64,000 nucleotides of DNA from assembly GCF_000024925.1 (NCBI RefSeq), contig NC_013521.1:2604001-2668000 (forward strand), given 5' to 3'. Position numbers and translations under genes: made by a program. Source of the DNA: Sanguibacter keddieii DSM 10542 (GTDB lineage: Bacteria; Actinomycetota; Actinomycetes; Actinomycetales; Cellulomonadaceae). Below are positions 48,401 to 60,475 of the stretch, piece by piece. The notes beneath the pieces were generated by a model. It was not told the DNA's origin, did no database searches, and was given only the letters and a program-made list of their open reading frames with translations. Position 1 is the first letter of the stretch. Each line of letters opens with the position of its first letter.

Positions 48401-49103
48401 CGAGGTCGTCGGCGAGCAGCCTCGACCTCGCGTCGCGGAGGTCCGCCTGGACCACCGCGGCGCGACGGGCCGCCTCGGCCTGCCGCCCGAGAGGGCCGAG
48501 CTGGCGCCGGATCTCGGCGGTGAGGTCGGTGAGCCTCAGCAGGTTGCCCTGCATGGCGTCGAGCTTGCGGAGCGCCTTCTCCTTGCGCTTGCGGTGCTTG
48601 AGGACTCCCGCCGCCTCCTCGATGAAGCCGCGCCTCTCCTCCGGGGTCGCGCGCAGCACGGCGTCGAGCTGTCCCTGCCCCACGATCACGTGCATCTCGC
48701 GCCCCAGACCCGAGTCCGAGAGCAGGTCCTGGATGTCGAGGAGCCGGCACGACGACCCGTTGATCGCGTACTCCGAGCCGCCGTTGCGGAACAACGTCCG
48801 GCTGATCGTCACCTCGGCGTACTCGATGGGCAGCGCCCCGTCGCTGTTGTCGATCGTCAGCGACACCTCGGCACGGCCGAGCGGGGGCCGGCCCGACGTG
48901 CCGGCGAAGATCACGTCCTCCATCTTGCCGCCGCGCAACGTCTTGGCGCCCTGCTCCCCCATCACCCAGGCGAGGGCGTCGACGACGTTCGACTTTCCCG
49001 AGCCGTTCGGGCCGACGACGCAGGTCACGCCGGGCTCGAGGTTCAGCGTCGTCGCGGAGGCGAACGACTTGAACCCGCGCAGGGTGAGGGTCTTGAGGTG
49101 CAC
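45462..49103 (-). CDS. smc: Chromosome segregation protein SMC
   Basis: SMC forms the condensin ring with ScpAB. The 1213-residue protein has the N-terminal Walker A GPNGSGKSN near residue 32, two long coiled coils, and a hinge around GVVGSVAALLTVETGYADAV. The C-terminal head has LSLLSGGERSLTAVALL and FYVMDEVEAALDDTNL. GTG at 49103 has no ribosome binding site but TAGTCT lies seven bases upstream, which fits a leaderless transcript. Confidence 0.96.
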   Translation of the reverse strand: MHLKTLTLRGFKSFASATTLNLEPGVTCVVGPNGSGKSNVVDALAWVMGEQGAKTLRGGKMEDVIFAGTSGRPPLGRAEVSLTIDNSDGALPIEYAEVTISRTLFRNGGSEYAINGSSCRLLDIQDLLSDSGLGREMHVIVGQGQLDAVLRATPEERRGFIEEAAGVLKHRKRKEKALRKLDAMQGNLLRLTDLTAEIRRQLGPLGRQAEAARRAAVVQADLRDARSRLLADDLAQLTASLEQELADESALRARQAEAEAALEVARTSLREAEAGLAAAGPAAAAASATWYALGSARDRLESTRSLAAERVRLLSAPVEHRRGQDPEELEAQAERARDTEDELVAEVAGHEAALARSTERRAEAEAEVALRERELATLVRGAADRREGVARLAGQVAAKQSRVDATRAEIDRLEDSLAEASTRQSGASSELEDLESEVMDVEQGQEGLDAAHEEAVEALEGALHALRELEAESRQAAQDHSTWSARSETLDLSLTRKDGAGAVLGAGTLDGVVGSVAALLTVETGYADAVVAALGPLADAVAVESVGAAVEVLRYLRTEDAGRASIVLGAPDQAPQTGTAVSAAPLTPPADLPDGAVVASSVVSAGRGLGAGLVGVLDRTIVVDDLVQARRVVEAHPGWTVVTRAGDLLSSDRAWGGSAAAPSVLHLQAALDEARAAAADAQRRGADADRRRETVERAVQSAQERADAALDRLHASDAAHSAVAERLGQLGAAARSAAAEAVRTQERIDAATRTLADDEAQLVELVARLDAAEADPQDTEDAIEDATRARDGAADDAAQARAAETEARLALRTSEERARALSGRAQSLERAARAEREARDQAERREVARRRQVVVAEAVRDGAASAARYCDVSIGLATVRRDEAEADRGARDAEVVRARQRQDALAEELRSITDVAHRDEVARAQQQARVEALRQRAVDELGTDPDVLVEEFGPHRLVVDAEVAAQQRADHGAGEGDDRPGQPADDEPVGRPYVRAEQEKRLQSAERAMARLGRVNPLALEEFAALEERHTFLTEQLADLKRSRADLLEIVREIDERVERVFTEAFEDTSAQFDEVFPRLFPGGEGRLVLTDPTDMLTTGIEVEARPAGKKVKRLSLLSGGERSLTAVALLVSIFKARPSPFYVMDEVEAALDDTNLGRLLEIFVELQRDSQLIVITHQKRTMEIADALYGVTMRGDGVTTVISQRIREPVER

Positions 49104-49110
49104 GGACCCG

Positions 49111-49116
49111 AGACTA
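49111..49116 (-). promoter_or_regulatory. Candidate -10 element giving a leaderless smc mRNA
   Basis: TAGTCT is read on the minus strand and ends seven bases before the GTG of smc. That spacing would start transcription at the start codon. No good -35 is visible. Confidence 0.4.
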
Positions 49117-49172
49117 GTACGCGCCGCCTGGTCCGCACGGCCCGCACGGCCTGCATGGCCTGTGCCGACGAG

Positions 49173-49208
49173 CGCGGGCCCGCCCACCAGACGGTGGACG
49201 GGCCCGCG
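49173..49208 (-). terminator. Terminator downstream of ndk
   Basis: A ten-pair stem (CGCGGGCCCG) is followed by one mismatch and a five-pair CCACC/GGTGG stem with a four-base loop. It starts 19 bases after the ndk stop. Confidence 0.75.
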
Positions 49209-49227
49209 GGCTGCTCAGGGCGGGGGG

Positions 49228-49665
49228 TCAGGCTGCCGGGAACCAGAGGGCGATCTCACGCGCGGCGGACTCCTCGGAGTCCGAGCCGTGCACGAGGTTC
49301 TGGGTGACCTTGAGGCCCCAGTCGCGGCCGAGGTCGCCGCGGACCGTGCCCGGGGCGGCCGCGGTCGGGTCGGTCGCGCCGGCGAGCGAGCGGAAGCCAG
49401 GGATCACGCCGTGGCCCTCGGCGACGACGGCCAGCACGGGTCCGGAGAGCATGAACTCGACGAGCGGCTCGAAGAAGGGCTTGCCCTGGTGCTCGGCGTA
49501 GTGCTCCTCGAGGAGCTCGCGCGACGGCGTCACGAGCTGGACGGCCGCGAGCGTGTAGCCCTTGGCCTCGATGCGGCGGAGGATCTCGCCGGACAGACCC
49601 CGACGGACACCGTCGGGCTTGACGAGGACGAGCGTGCGGGAGACAGCAGGTGCGTTCGTGGTCAT
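49228..49665 (-). CDS. ndk: Nucleoside diphosphate kinase
   Basis: Ndk balances nucleoside triphosphates through a phosphohistidine. The 145-residue protein has [18 protein letters not shown], the family segment [17 protein letters not shown], and [20 protein letters not shown]. The active-site His is in NLVHGSD. It lies after DUF4233, the usual order. Confidence 0.95.
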   Translation of the reverse strand: MTTNAPAVSRTLVLVKPDGVRRGLSGEILRRIEAKGYTLAAVQLVTPSRELLEEHYAEHQGKPFFEPLVEFMLSGPVLAVVAEGHGVIPGFRSLAGATDPTAAAPGTVRGDLGRDWGLKVTQNLVHGSDSEESAAREIALWFPAA

Positions 49666-49744
49666 GCCGACACCCTATCGTCGGTGGTCGTCCTGTCCGC
49701 TGTCGTCGCCCGCCGGTGCTGCACCGGTGGCACCTCTCGTGCTG

Positions 49745-50212
49745 TCAGGCGACGTTCGGCGCCTCGTCCGGGTGGGCGGCGTCGTACTCGGCGCGCTCCC
49801 GGTCGATCTTGGCACCGAGCCACAGCGAGACGGCCCACAGCGCGATGAAGACGACGGCCACCGGGATCATCAGCGGGATGGCGATGCCGATCGCGAGCAC
49901 CGGGACCTGGACGACCGAGCCGGCCACGTAGCCACCCGGGACCGTGACGGTGCGCGAGAGGATCATGAGCACCAGCGCGAGGACACCACCGATGATCCAC
50001 ACGGTGAGCGCCGGGACGTCGAGGAGCTTCGAGGCCGTGAGCGTGGCGAAGAGCACCACGAAGGCCTCGAGCACGAGCATGGTCCCGGCGAACTGCGGCT
50101 TGGCCGCCTTCTTGCGGACGATCTTGGGGGCGCTGGGCTGATGCGCAGCAGCCCCCTCCCCTCCGGGCGTGCCGGACGGGTCGGGGGCTGCTGGCGACGA
50201 AGATGAGCTCAC
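49745..50212 (-). CDS. DUF4233 family membrane protein
   Basis: The 155-residue protein has about 45 disordered residues, then four membrane segments (LVLEAFVVLFATLTA, TVWIIGGVLALVLMI, YVAGSVVQVPVLAIGIAIPL, VAVVFIALWAVSLWL). The family of unknown function normally lies directly between folC and ndk. GTG at 50212 starts five bases after the MFS gene stop, so here it may be co-translated with the transporter. Confidence 0.83.
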   Translation of the reverse strand: MSSSSSPAAPDPSGTPGGEGAAAHQPSAPKIVRKKAAKPQFAGTMLVLEAFVVLFATLTASKLLDVPALTVWIIGGVLALVLMILSRTVTVPGGYVAGSVVQVPVLAIGIAIPLMIPVAVVFIALWAVSLWLGAKIDRERAEYDAAHPDEAPNVA

Positions 50213-50217
50213 CTGAG

Positions 50218-52592
<2,375 letters not shown>

Positions 52593-52598
52593 GGCGAG

Positions 52599-52632
52599 AC
52601 GTTACATCGGCTGCACTTTTGCAGTCAATGCA
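52599..52632 (-). promoter_or_regulatory. Promoter and candidate operator of the TetR-MFS genes
   Basis: On the minus strand TTGACT (52628-52623) is followed after 18 bases by TAACGT (52604-52599). The GTG start codon is six bases beyond. An inverted repeat CTGCA-n4-TGCAG (52611-52624) lies over the spacer and part of the -35. A third TGCA is at 52629-52632, so three TGCA words sit 8 or 9 bases apart. Confidence 0.6.
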
Positions 52633-52707
52633 TAAATCTTCGGGCGGGGGTGGCGTCGGTCACGTGGCGGGGATGCTGCCCCGTCGAGCGACCCGGTGCG
52701 GCGCTGC

Positions 52708-53403
52708 TCAGACCTCGCCGAACCCGCCCTCGATCGCGGTCGCCACGGCGTCGAGCGCCTCCTCGGCAGCAGGCCCGGTCGCGCTGAGGACGAGGCCCTG
52801 TCCCCCGGTGGCGCCGAGCTTCATGATCTCCAGGACGCTCGCGCCGTTGGCCCCGTTGATGGTGACCGCGGCGTCGAGCCCCGCGATGAGCCGCGCGAGG
52901 ACGGCGGCGGGTCGCGCGTGCAGGCCGAGCGGGTTGCGCACCACGACCGTGCGCTGCGAGAGGTCGCCGGCGTCGTCGACGGGCGAGTGCGGCGGGCGGG
53001 GCTCGCGCACCGCGAAGGTGGTGCCTGCGTGCTCGGCGGAGTCGAGCACCTCGGCGACGGTCCCGCCGCCGTGGGCGGTCACCGCTGCGGCGACCGCTCC
53101 CTCGACGAACGGTGCGTCGGCGAGCACGACCGAGCCGGGTCCCTCGTCGAGCACCTCGAGGACCGAGTCGACCGTGAGGATCGCCGAGCCCAGGTCGGCG
53201 AGCACCACGACACCACCGGCGGCGGCGAGCCCGGTGCTGACGGCCTCGAGGACCCGGTCGTAGCTCGTGCCGAGCCCGCCGGTGTCGGTGCCCCCGGCGG
53301 CGACGATCTGCACGCCGGGCGCCATCTGCGCGGCGAGCTCCGCGACGCCCTCGGCGAGCTGGCGCGAGTGCGAGACGAGGACCAGGGCGACGCGGGCGCT
53401 CAT
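52708..53403 (-). CDS. dhaM: PTS-type dihydroxyacetone kinase phosphoryl donor DhaM with HPr domain
   Basis: DhaM passes phosphate from the PTS to DhaL. The 231-residue protein has an EIIA-like domain with the active His in VLVSHSRQLAEGV, and GTDTGGLGTSYD. A second HPr domain has NPLGLHARPAAVLARLI and its active His. It lacks an enzyme I part. ATG at 53403 overlaps the dhaL stop by four bases. Confidence 0.93.
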   Translation of the reverse strand: MSARVALVLVSHSRQLAEGVAELAAQMAPGVQIVAAGGTDTGGLGTSYDRVLEAVSTGLAAAGGVVVLADLGSAILTVDSVLEVLDEGPGSVVLADAPFVEGAVAAAVTAHGGGTVAEVLDSAEHAGTTFAVREPRPPHSPVDDAGDLSQRTVVVRNPLGLHARPAAVLARLIAGLDAAVTINGANGASVLEIMKLGATGGQGLVLSATGPAAEEALDAVATAIEGGFGEV

Positions 53404-54107
53404 GCCTCGTCTCCCGTCACAGGCACGTCGGCCGGTCTGCCGGTCGTGCTGTCGGGCGTGCTCTCGGACGCGGTGCCGACCGCGGCGTCGACCGCGGCCT
53501 GGAGGATCAGGGCTGACGACGCGGCGCCCGGGTCCTCGTGCCCGATGCTGCGCTCTCCGAGGTAGGACGCGCGTCCCTTGGTCGCCACGAGGGACGACGT
53601 CTGGCTCGCGCCCACGGACGCCGCGCGGGCGGCGGCCTGCAGGACCTCGACCGGGGACGCGCCGGCGTCCGCCGCGTCGACCGCCGCGTCGACGGCGGGA
53701 CCCCAGGCGTCGACCATCGTCTTCTCGCCGGGTGCGGCCTTGCCGCGTGCCGTGATGCCCTCGAGCGCCCCCTCGAGGAGCGCGACGACGGCGTGCGCGT
53801 CGAGGGTGGCGAGCCCGCTGACCTTCGCGGCCCGGAGGAAGGCCGTCCCGTAGAGCGGTCCCGACGCCCCGCCGACGGACGACATGAGGGTCGTCGCGAC
53901 CGTCCTGAGCACGTCCGAGACGAGCTCGGGGTGCTGGTCGGCCGCGTCGACCTTGGCCACGACCGCCTGGAAGCCGCGGTTGAGGTTCTCCCCGTGGTCG
54001 CCGTCGCCGATCTGACGGTCCAGCTCGACGAGCTCGTCCCGGGCTGCCGCGATCGCTGCTGCGCTCTCGCGCGCCCACCGCTGTGCCCACGCCACGTCCA
54101 GGGTCAT
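53400..54107 (-). CDS. dhaL: Dihydroxyacetone kinase ADP-binding subunit DhaL
   Basis: DhaL carries tightly bound ADP that is phosphorylated by DhaM and used on DhaK-bound dihydroxyacetone. The 235-residue protein has LDRQIGDGDHGENLNRGF with the metal-binding Asp residues, SSVGGASGPLYGTAFLRAA, and SLVATKGRASYLGERSIGHEDPGA (key residues KGRASYLGERS). ATG at 54107 has GAGG upstream. It is 153 bases after dhaK. Confidence 0.93.
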   Translation of the reverse strand: MTLDVAWAQRWARESAAAIAAARDELVELDRQIGDGDHGENLNRGFQAVVAKVDAADQHPELVSDVLRTVATTLMSSVGGASGPLYGTAFLRAAKVSGLATLDAHAVVALLEGALEGITARGKAAPGEKTMVDAWGPAVDAAVDAADAGASPVEVLQAAARAASVGASQTSSLVATKGRASYLGERSIGHEDPGAASSALILQAAVDAAVGTASESTPDSTTGRPADVPVTGDEA

Positions 54108-54260
54108 GCCAACCTCACGCTCTCTCTCGACTGCTCCGGTGCCGACCTGGGGTCGCACCTGGTGGTGCTGGTCCGTCTCGTCCTGCGCGCGGGCCACCGA
54201 CGCACTGCCGGTCACCTGCGACTCACCTGCTCCTCGCGCACCTGCTCGACGTCGTACGGC

Positions 54261-55256
54261 TCACCAGTGCAGCGCTGCGGTCCGCACAGGGGCGTCCCAC
54301 AGGTGGGTGAGCTCGTCGTCGAGCCGGAGCACCGTCACCGACGCGCCCTGCATCTCGAGGGACGTGACGTAGCTCCCGACGAGAGACCGTGCGACCGTGA
54401 CGCCTCGTGCCTCGAGGAGCCGGCGAGCCTGACGATAGACCACGTAGAGCTCGGACTGCGGGGTGCCGCCCATTCCGTTAACGAACAGCAACACGGGCTC
54501 CCCCGGCTGCAGGTCGAGGTCGTCGACCACGGGCTCGAGGAGCATCTGCGCGATCTCGTCGGCGGGGGCGGCGGGGATGCGGTGCCGCCCGGGCTCCCCG
54601 TGGATGCCGATGCCGATCTCGACCTCGTCGTCCGCGAGGTCGAAGCTCGGGCGGCCGACGTGCGGGACGGTGGGGGCGGCGAGCGCGACACCCATCGACC
54701 GGACCTGCGAGCAGACGCGCGCCGCGACGGCCGTCACGGTGTCGAGGTCGTCGCCACGGGCCGCGCTGGCCCCGGCGATCTTCTCGACGACGAGCGTGCC
54801 GGCGACCCCTCGGCGACCCGCCGTGTACAGGGAGTCCTCGACCGCGACGTCGTCGGTCACCACGACGGTCCGCACCGTCGTCCCCTCGTCCTCGGCGAGC
54901 TCGACGGCGGTCTCGAAGTTGAGGACGTCGCCCGTGTAGTTCTTGACGATCGCGAGCACACCCCGACCGCTGTCTGCGGCGGTCAGGGCGGGCTGGATCT
55001 GGTCAGGGGTCGGGGAGGTGAACACGGCGCCGGGGACGGCCGCCGTGAGCATCCCCTCGCCGACGAAGCCGGCGTGCAGGGGCTCGTGGCCCGCTCCCCC
55101 GCCCGAGACCAGGCCGACCTGGCCCTCGACGGCGCCACCCTTGCGGAGGACGAGCAGGGGGTCGGTGCGGACCTCGACGATGTCGTCGTGGGCCCACCCG
55201 AACCCTTCGACCGATTCCGCGACGACGTTCTCCGGGTCGTTGATGAGCTTCTTCAC
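54261..55256 (-). CDS. dhaK: Dihydroxyacetone kinase substrate-binding subunit DhaK
   Basis: DhaK binds dihydroxyacetone covalently and yields DHAP. The 331-residue protein starts VKKLINDPENVVAESVEGF. It contains SGGGAGHEPLHAGFVG and the substrate-binding His region EIGIGIHGEPGRHRI. GTG at 55256 has GAGGAG upstream. With dhaL and dhaM it forms the complete PTS-dependent kinase; enzyme I is elsewhere. The gene lies 160 bases after folC. Confidence 0.95.
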   Translation of the reverse strand: MKKLINDPENVVAESVEGFGWAHDDIVEVRTDPLLVLRKGGAVEGQVGLVSGGGAGHEPLHAGFVGEGMLTAAVPGAVFTSPTPDQIQPALTAADSGRGVLAIVKNYTGDVLNFETAVELAEDEGTTVRTVVVTDDVAVEDSLYTAGRRGVAGTLVVEKIAGASAARGDDLDTVTAVAARVCSQVRSMGVALAAPTVPHVGRPSFDLADDEVEIGIGIHGEPGRHRIPAAPADEIAQMLLEPVVDDLDLQPGEPVLLFVNGMGGTPQSELYVVYRQARRLLEARGVTVARSLVGSYVTSLEMQGASVTVLRLDDELTHLWDAPVRTAALHW

Positions 55257-55368
55257 GGCACTGCTCCTCGTCGCGCAAGTGGTGGACCTGTCAACAGCAT
55301 TCAAGCACCGACGGTGCGAGCACGCGCCGTGCGGGCCAGAACGTCACCTGGTCGTCACCCCACGACGA

Positions 55369-55402
55369 GCCGGGCCCTCACCCTGTGCGGTGCGAGCCCG
55401 GC
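55369..55402 (-). terminator. Possible terminator downstream of folC
   Basis: A seven-pair stem GCCGGGC/GCCCGGC encloses an inner CACC/GGTG stem. It begins 14 bases after the folC stop and would separate folC from dhaK. Confidence 0.5.
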
Positions 55403-55416
55403 CCTGACGACCCGCC

Positions 55417-56817
55417 TCAGGCGAGCCCGAGGAGCGTCCGCGCCTCGGCCGCGAGGATCACGGACCCGGTGACGAGCACGCCGGTCCCCGTGCCGACACC
55501 GATGAGGTCCTCGCTCTCGGCGCGGCCGGCAGCGACGTCGATCGCCTCGTCGAGCCGGCCGGCCGACCGGACGCGGTCCTCTCCGAAGATGTCGACGGCG
55601 ATCTCCTCGAGGTCGTCGACGTCGTGCGAGCGCACGGAGCTCGACTGGGTGACCACGACCTCGGCGAGCACGGGCTCGAGGAGGGACAGGATCGTCTCGG
55701 CGTCCTTGTCGGCGAGGATGCCGACGACCCCGACGAGACGCGTGAAGTCGAAGGACTCCTCGATGGCGTCGACGAGCGCGCGAGCGCCTGCGGCGTTGTG
55801 CGCGGCGTCGACGAGGATCGTCGGGCTGCGGCGCACGACCTCGAGCCGCCCGGGCGAGTCGACGCCTTGGAAGGCCGCGCCGACCACGTCGCCGTCGAGG
55901 GCTCCGCCGCCCGAGACCAGGGCCTCGGTCGCGGTGAGCGCGAGCAGCGCGTTGTGCGCCTGGTGCGCGCCGTACACGGGCATGAAGATCTCCGTGTAGA
56001 GACCGGCCGGGGTGCGCAGGCTCATCAGCTGACCTCCGACGGCGGCGAAGCGCTCGGCCACCTCGATGTCCGTGCCCTCGCGGACGACGTGCGCCCCGCG
56101 CGCGGCGGCGATCTCGACGATGACGTCCTCGGCGATCGGGTCCTGCTGGGCGAGCACGAGGGTCGCACCGTCCTTGACGATGCCGGCCTTCTGCGCGGCG
56201 ATCTCCTCGACGGTGTCCCCGAGCCACTGCTGGTGGTCGAGCGCCACGGGCGTGATGATCGCGATCTCCGCGTCGACCACGTTCGTGGAGTCCCAGCGGC
56301 CACCGAGCCCGACCTCGATGATCGCGACGTCGACGGGGGCGTCGGCGAAGGCCGCGAAGGCCATCACCGTGAGCACCTCGAAGAAGGACAGCCGCGGGCC
56401 GCCGGCGGCCTGCGACGAGGTGTCGACCATCTCGACGTAGGGCGCGACGTCCTTCCACACCTCGATGAAGCGCTCGGCGCTGATGGGCTCGCCGTCGATC
56501 GCGATGCGCTCCGTCACCGAGGTGAGGTGCGGGCTCGTGAACCGTCCCGTGCGCAGGCCGTGCTCACGCACGAGCCGCTCGGTCATGCGCGCCGTCGACG
56601 TCTTGCCGTTGGTCCCGGTGAGGTGGATGGTGCGGAAGGCCTTCTGCGGGTCGCCGAGCAGCTCGCAGACCTGCGCGACGCGGTCGAGCGTCGGGTCGAT
56701 GTCGTGCTCGGGGGCTCGCGAGATGATGCTGCGGTAGACCGAGTCGAGCTCGGCCCTGACCTCGGCCGGGACCTCGGGCCCGGTCGGGCGGCGGCGGCCG
56801 TTCTGGCGGGTGCTCAT
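55417..56817 (-). CDS. folC: Bifunctional folylpolyglutamate/dihydrofolate synthase
   Basis: FolC adds glutamates to folates. The 466-residue protein has the P-loop [41 protein letters not shown] and the C-terminal domain with [14 protein letters not shown]. Its ATG at 56817 overlaps the ileS stop by four bases, so the pair is coupled and probably shares the T-box control. Confidence 0.95.
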   Translation of the reverse strand: MSTRQNGRRRPTGPEVPAEVRAELDSVYRSIISRAPEHDIDPTLDRVAQVCELLGDPQKAFRTIHLTGTNGKTSTARMTERLVREHGLRTGRFTSPHLTSVTERIAIDGEPISAERFIEVWKDVAPYVEMVDTSSQAAGGPRLSFFEVLTVMAFAAFADAPVDVAIIEVGLGGRWDSTNVVDAEIAIITPVALDHQQWLGDTVEEIAAQKAGIVKDGATLVLAQQDPIAEDVIVEIAAARGAHVVREGTDIEVAERFAAVGGQLMSLRTPAGLYTEIFMPVYGAHQAHNALLALTATEALVSGGGALDGDVVGAAFQGVDSPGRLEVVRRSPTILVDAAHNAAGARALVDAIEESFDFTRLVGVVGILADKDAETILSLLEPVLAEVVVTQSSSVRSHDVDDLEEIAVDIFGEDRVRSAGRLDEAIDVAAGRAESEDLIGVGTGTGVLVTGSVILAAEARTLLGLA

Positions 56818-59800
56818 GCGGGCTGGTCTCCTGTCGAGGGCACTGCTGGGGCGACCGCGACGCGGCGCTCCTCGTCGGCCGACGTCTCGACCGTGATCTC
56901 GACCGCGAGCGTCTCCTTGGCGATGAGCTCGCGGTGCGCGGCGACGGCGTCGAGCCGGTCCGCGGGCACCTCGAGGGTCAGGTGGATGCGGTCTCCGACG
57001 GTGAGGTCGGCGGCCTTGCGGGCGTCCTGCACGTCACGGACGACGTCGCGGGCGTAGCCCTCGGCGAGGAGCGCGTCGTCGAGCGCGAGGTCGAGGACGA
57101 CGAACCCGCCGGTCGGGAGCACGGCTGCGGCGACCGTCGACGGGGCGTCGGAGTCGGTGCCGACGACCGTGACGAGGTCGTACTCGCCCGCGACGAGCGG
57201 GACGTCGCCGTCGGCCGTCGTGACGACCACCTCGTCGCCGTCCAGGCGCCACGCGCCGGACTTGGCGGCCTTGATGGCCGCCTGGACGCCCTTGCCGAGG
57301 CGAGGGCCGGCGGCGCGGGCGTTGACGTTGAGACGCTGGGAGATGCCGAAGCTCTCGGCCGCCCCCTCGTCGAGCGGACGCAGGTCGACGGCCTTGACGT
57401 TGAGCTCCCCGGCGAGCAGCTCGCGGTACGGGGCCAGGGCCGCGGGGTCGTCGACCACGACGGTGAGGGTCGCGAGGGGCTGGCGCACCCGCAGCTGGTT
57501 GGCCTTGCGCAGGCCGAGGCTCAGCGAGACCACCGAGCGGACGCGGTCCATCGACGCGACGAGCGCGTCGTCGGCGACGAGCACCTGACCGTGCTCGGTG
57601 CGCTCGCCCGACGGGTCGACCAGCGTCGGCCAGTCGGTGAGGTGCACCGAGCGTCCGCCGGTGAGCCCGCGCCACACCTCTTCGGTGAGCAGCGGGGCCA
57701 GCGGCGCCATGACGCGGGAGAGCGTCTCGAGCGCGGTCCACAGGGTGTTGAACGCGTCGGCGTCCTCGCCCCAGAACCTGTCGCGCTGGGTCCGGACGTA
57801 CCAGTTGGTGAGCACGTCGAGGTACTGGCGCACCGACTCGCAGGCGCCCGAGACGTCGAAGGCGTCGAGCTGGGCCTGGACGTCGGTGACGAGGTTGCCG
57901 GTGAGGGCGAGCAGGTAGCGGTCCATGTCGACCAGGCCTGCGACCTCGTCGGGCTCGACGCGGCGTGCCGAGAGACCCTCGCCGCCGTCCGCGGCTCCCG
58001 CGTACAGCGTGAAGAAGTAGTACGTGCTCCACACCGGCAGCAGCACCTGGCGGACCGAGTCGCGGATGCCCTCCTCGGTGACCACGAGGTTGCCGCCGCG
58101 CAGGATCGGCGAGCTCATGAGGAACCAGCGCATGGCGTCCGAGCCGTCGCGGTCGAGGACCTCGGAGACGTCGGGGTAGTTGCGCAGCGACTTGCTCATC
58201 TTGCGGCCGTCGGACCCCAGCACGATGCCGTGCGAGACGGCGTTGCGGAAGGCCGGACGGTCGAAGAGCGCGGTCGCCAGGACGTGCAGCGTGTAGAACC
58301 AGCCGCGCGTCTGCCCGATGTACTCGACGATGAAGTCACCCGGGTAGTGGTGCTCGAACCACTCGGTGTTCTCGAAGGGGTAGTGCACCTGCGCGAAAGG
58401 CATCGAGCCGGAGTCGAACCACACGTCGAGCACGTCGGGGATGCGACGCATCGTCGACGCCCCCGTCGGGTCGTCCGGGTTGGGCCGGGTGAGCTCGTCG
58501 ATGTACGGGCGGTGCAGGTCGGTGACCGGCACGCCGAAGTCCGCCTCGAGCTCGGCGAGCGAGCCGTAGACGTCGGTGCGCGGGTACGCGGGGTCGTCCG
58601 AGACCCACACGGGGATGGGCGTGCCCCAGTAGCGGTTACGGGAGATCGACCAGTCGCGGGCGTTCGCGAGCCACTTGCCGAACTGCCCGTCCTGGATGTG
58701 GTCCGGGGTCCAGGTGATGTCCTGGTTGAGCTCGACCATGCGGTCGCGAAACTCGGTGACGCGCACGAACCAGCTGGAGACCGCCTTGTAGATCAGCGGG
58801 TTCCGGCAGCGCCAGCAGTGCGGGTAGGAGTGCTGGTACGTCTCGTGGCGCAGCACGACGGCGCGGCTGACGGCGTCGGTGCGGGCGAGCGGCCCGGTGC
58901 CGTCCTTGAGGTCCTTGATCACGTGCGGGTTCGCGTCGAACACCTGCTGGCCCGCGTACTCGGGGACCTGCGTGGTGAAGCGGCCACGCCCGTCGACGGG
59001 CACCACGGTCTGGATGCCCGCGTCGAGGCAGACCGCCATGTCGTCCTCGCCGAAGGCCGGGGCGAGGTGCACGAGGCCGGTGCCGTCGTCGACCGTCACG
59101 AAGTCGGCCGCGAGGATCTGGTGCGCGTGCGGGTTCTCCGCGTCGTCGGCGAAGTGGTCGAAGGCCGGGACGTAGCGGGTGCCGGCGAGCTCGGAGCCCT
59201 TGACGGTGCGGAGCACGTGGGCCGACGGGTCATCGCCCAGGTCGAGCTCCTTGGCGTACGCGCCGAGGCGAGCAGCACCGAGGACCACCTCGTCACCCGC
59301 GAGGACCGAGCCCTCGCCCGGACGCACCACGACGTAGTCGACGTCCGGTCCGACAGCCACGGCGAGGTTGGACGGGAGGGTCCAGGGGGTCGTGGTCCAG
59401 ATGACGAGGCGCTGCGCGGTGGGCGCACAATCGGCGTCGAGCAGGCGCAGCGCGACGGTCAGCGCCGGGTCCTGGCGCGACTGGTAGACGTCGTCGTCCA
59501 TGCGGAGCTCGTGGTTGGACAGCGGGGTCTCGTCGCGCCAGCAGTAGGGCAGCACCCGGTAGCCCTCGTAGGCGAGGCCCTTGGTGTGCAGCTGCTTGAA
59601 GGCCCAGATGACGGACTCCATGAAGGTGACGTCGAGGGTCTTGTAGTCCTTGTCGAAGTCGACCCAGCGCGCCTGACGCGTGACGTACTGCTTCCACTCC
59701 TCCGAGTACTTCATCACCGAGGTGCGGCACGCCTCGTTGAAGACGTCGATGCCCATGGCCTCGATCTGGCTCTTGTCGGTGATCCCGAGGATCCGCTCCG

Positions 59801-60182
59801 CCTCGAGCTCGGCCGGCAGACCGTGCGTGTCCCAGCCGAAGCGGCGCTCGACCCGCTCGCCGCGCATGGTGCGGTAGCGCGGGACGACGTCCTTGGCGTA
59901 CCCGGTGAGCAGGTGGCCGTAGTGGGGCAGGCCGTTGGCGAAGGGCGGGCCGTCGTAGAAGACGAACTCGTTGTCGCCGTCGGCGCCGGCGGGCCGGGCG
60001 TCGATCGAGGCCTGGAAGGTGCCGTCCTGCTTCCAGTACGCGAGGACCTGCTCCTCGAGCGCGGGGAGGTTCGGCGACGCCGGCACCCCCGACTGCTCGG
60101 GGCGGTGCTGCGGGTACGACGACGGACGAGGCGCTGTGGTGGTTGCGTCGTCAGTGCCGTTGGTGTCCGGGTGGCTCGACAT
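56814..60182 (-). CDS. ileS: Isoleucine--tRNA ligase
   Basis: IleRS charges tRNA-Ile and edits valine. The 1122-residue protein has the class I motif [11 protein letters not shown] (HYGH) near residue 90. The editing domain has [20 protein letters not shown] (key residues [11 protein letters not shown]), the second class I motif is [13 protein letters not shown], and the anticodon-binding domain follows. A T-box leader precedes it, with the ribosome binding site AGGAG before the ATG. Confidence 0.97.
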   Translation of the reverse strand: MSSHPDTNGTDDATTTAPRPSSYPQHRPEQSGVPASPNLPALEEQVLAYWKQDGTFQASIDARPAGADGDNEFVFYDGPPFANGLPHYGHLLTGYAKDVVPRYRTMRGERVERRFGWDTHGLPAELEAERILGITDKSQIEAMGIDVFNEACRTSVMKYSEEWKQYVTRQARWVDFDKDYKTLDVTFMESVIWAFKQLHTKGLAYEGYRVLPYCWRDETPLSNHELRMDDDVYQSRQDPALTVALRLLDADCAPTAQRLVIWTTTPWTLPSNLAVAVGPDVDYVVVRPGEGSVLAGDEVVLGAARLGAYAKELDLGDDPSAHVLRTVKGSELAGTRYVPAFDHFADDAENPHAHQILAADFVTVDDGTGLVHLAPAFGEDDMAVCLDAGIQTVVPVDGRGRFTTQVPEYAGQQVFDANPHVIKDLKDGTGPLARTDAVSRAVVLRHETYQHSYPHCWRCRNPLIYKAVSSWFVRVTEFRDRMVELNQDITWTPDHIQDGQFGKWLANARDWSISRNRYWGTPIPVWVSDDPAYPRTDVYGSLAELEADFGVPVTDLHRPYIDELTRPNPDDPTGASTMRRIPDVLDVWFDSGSMPFAQVHYPFENTEWFEHHYPGDFIVEYIGQTRGWFYTLHVLATALFDRPAFRNAVSHGIVLGSDGRKMSKSLRNYPDVSEVLDRDGSDAMRWFLMSSPILRGGNLVVTEEGIRDSVRQVLLPVWSTYYFFTLYAGAADGGEGLSARRVEPDEVAGLVDMDRYLLALTGNLVTDVQAQLDAFDVSGACESVRQYLDVLTNWYVRTQRDRFWGEDADAFNTLWTALETLSRVMAPLAPLLTEEVWRGLTGGRSVHLTDWPTLVDPSGERTEHGQVLVADDALVASMDRVRSVVSLSLGLRKANQLRVRQPLATLTVVVDDPAALAPYRELLAGELNVKAVDLRPLDEGAAESFGISQRLNVNARAAGPRLGKGVQAAIKAAKSGAWRLDGDEVVVTTADGDVPLVAGEYDLVTVVGTDSDAPSTVAAAVLPTGGFVVLDLALDDALLAEGYARDVVRDVQDARKAADLTVGDRIHLTLEVPADRLDAVAAHRELIAKETLAVEITVETSADEERRVAVAPAVPSTGDQPA

Positions 60183-60189
60183 GGCGGGG

Positions 60190-60475
60190 CTCCTGGGTGG
60201 TCCGGGTGTTCACGTGCCGTGCGAGGACGACAGCGCGCGTGCGCGCGAGCCGCGGTACCACCCCGCTTGCCGCCCTCGGAGGACGACCGCTCTTCCGGCG
60301 CCCCTGCGGGGCGACCACCGTGCTGGCTGTGACGGGCCGTCCCCGTCCGGTTCTACTGGGGCCGCGCTGCGAGGGACCGAGCACGTGAGCACGTGCACGG
60401 TCCGGTGCTGCGAGACCTGTTCTTCCGGAGGCTCGCCGGTGATGGCCGGGTCGACGCCTGTCCGGTCAGTGTACC
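60190..60475 (-). ncRNA. Translational T-box riboswitch of ileS
   Basis: On the minus strand the T-box GGGGTGGTACCGCGG (60264-60250) contains the UGGU that pairs with the tRNA-Ile acceptor end ACCA. Upstream is a short stem I with an Ile specifier ATC (60443-60441) followed by ACCGGCGAGCC and CCGGAAGAAC. Downstream, ACCACCC directly next to the AGGAG ribosome binding site can pair with the T-box GGGTGGT. Binding of uncharged tRNA-Ile would therefore free the start site. This is the known actinobacterial ileS T-box type. Confidence 0.9.

Noticed and set aside
56934-60332. Plus-strand open frame of 1132 codons opposite ileS
   Set aside because: It mirrors the ileS codons in antisense. High GC removes stops on the opposite strand, and the translation has no recognisable domain.
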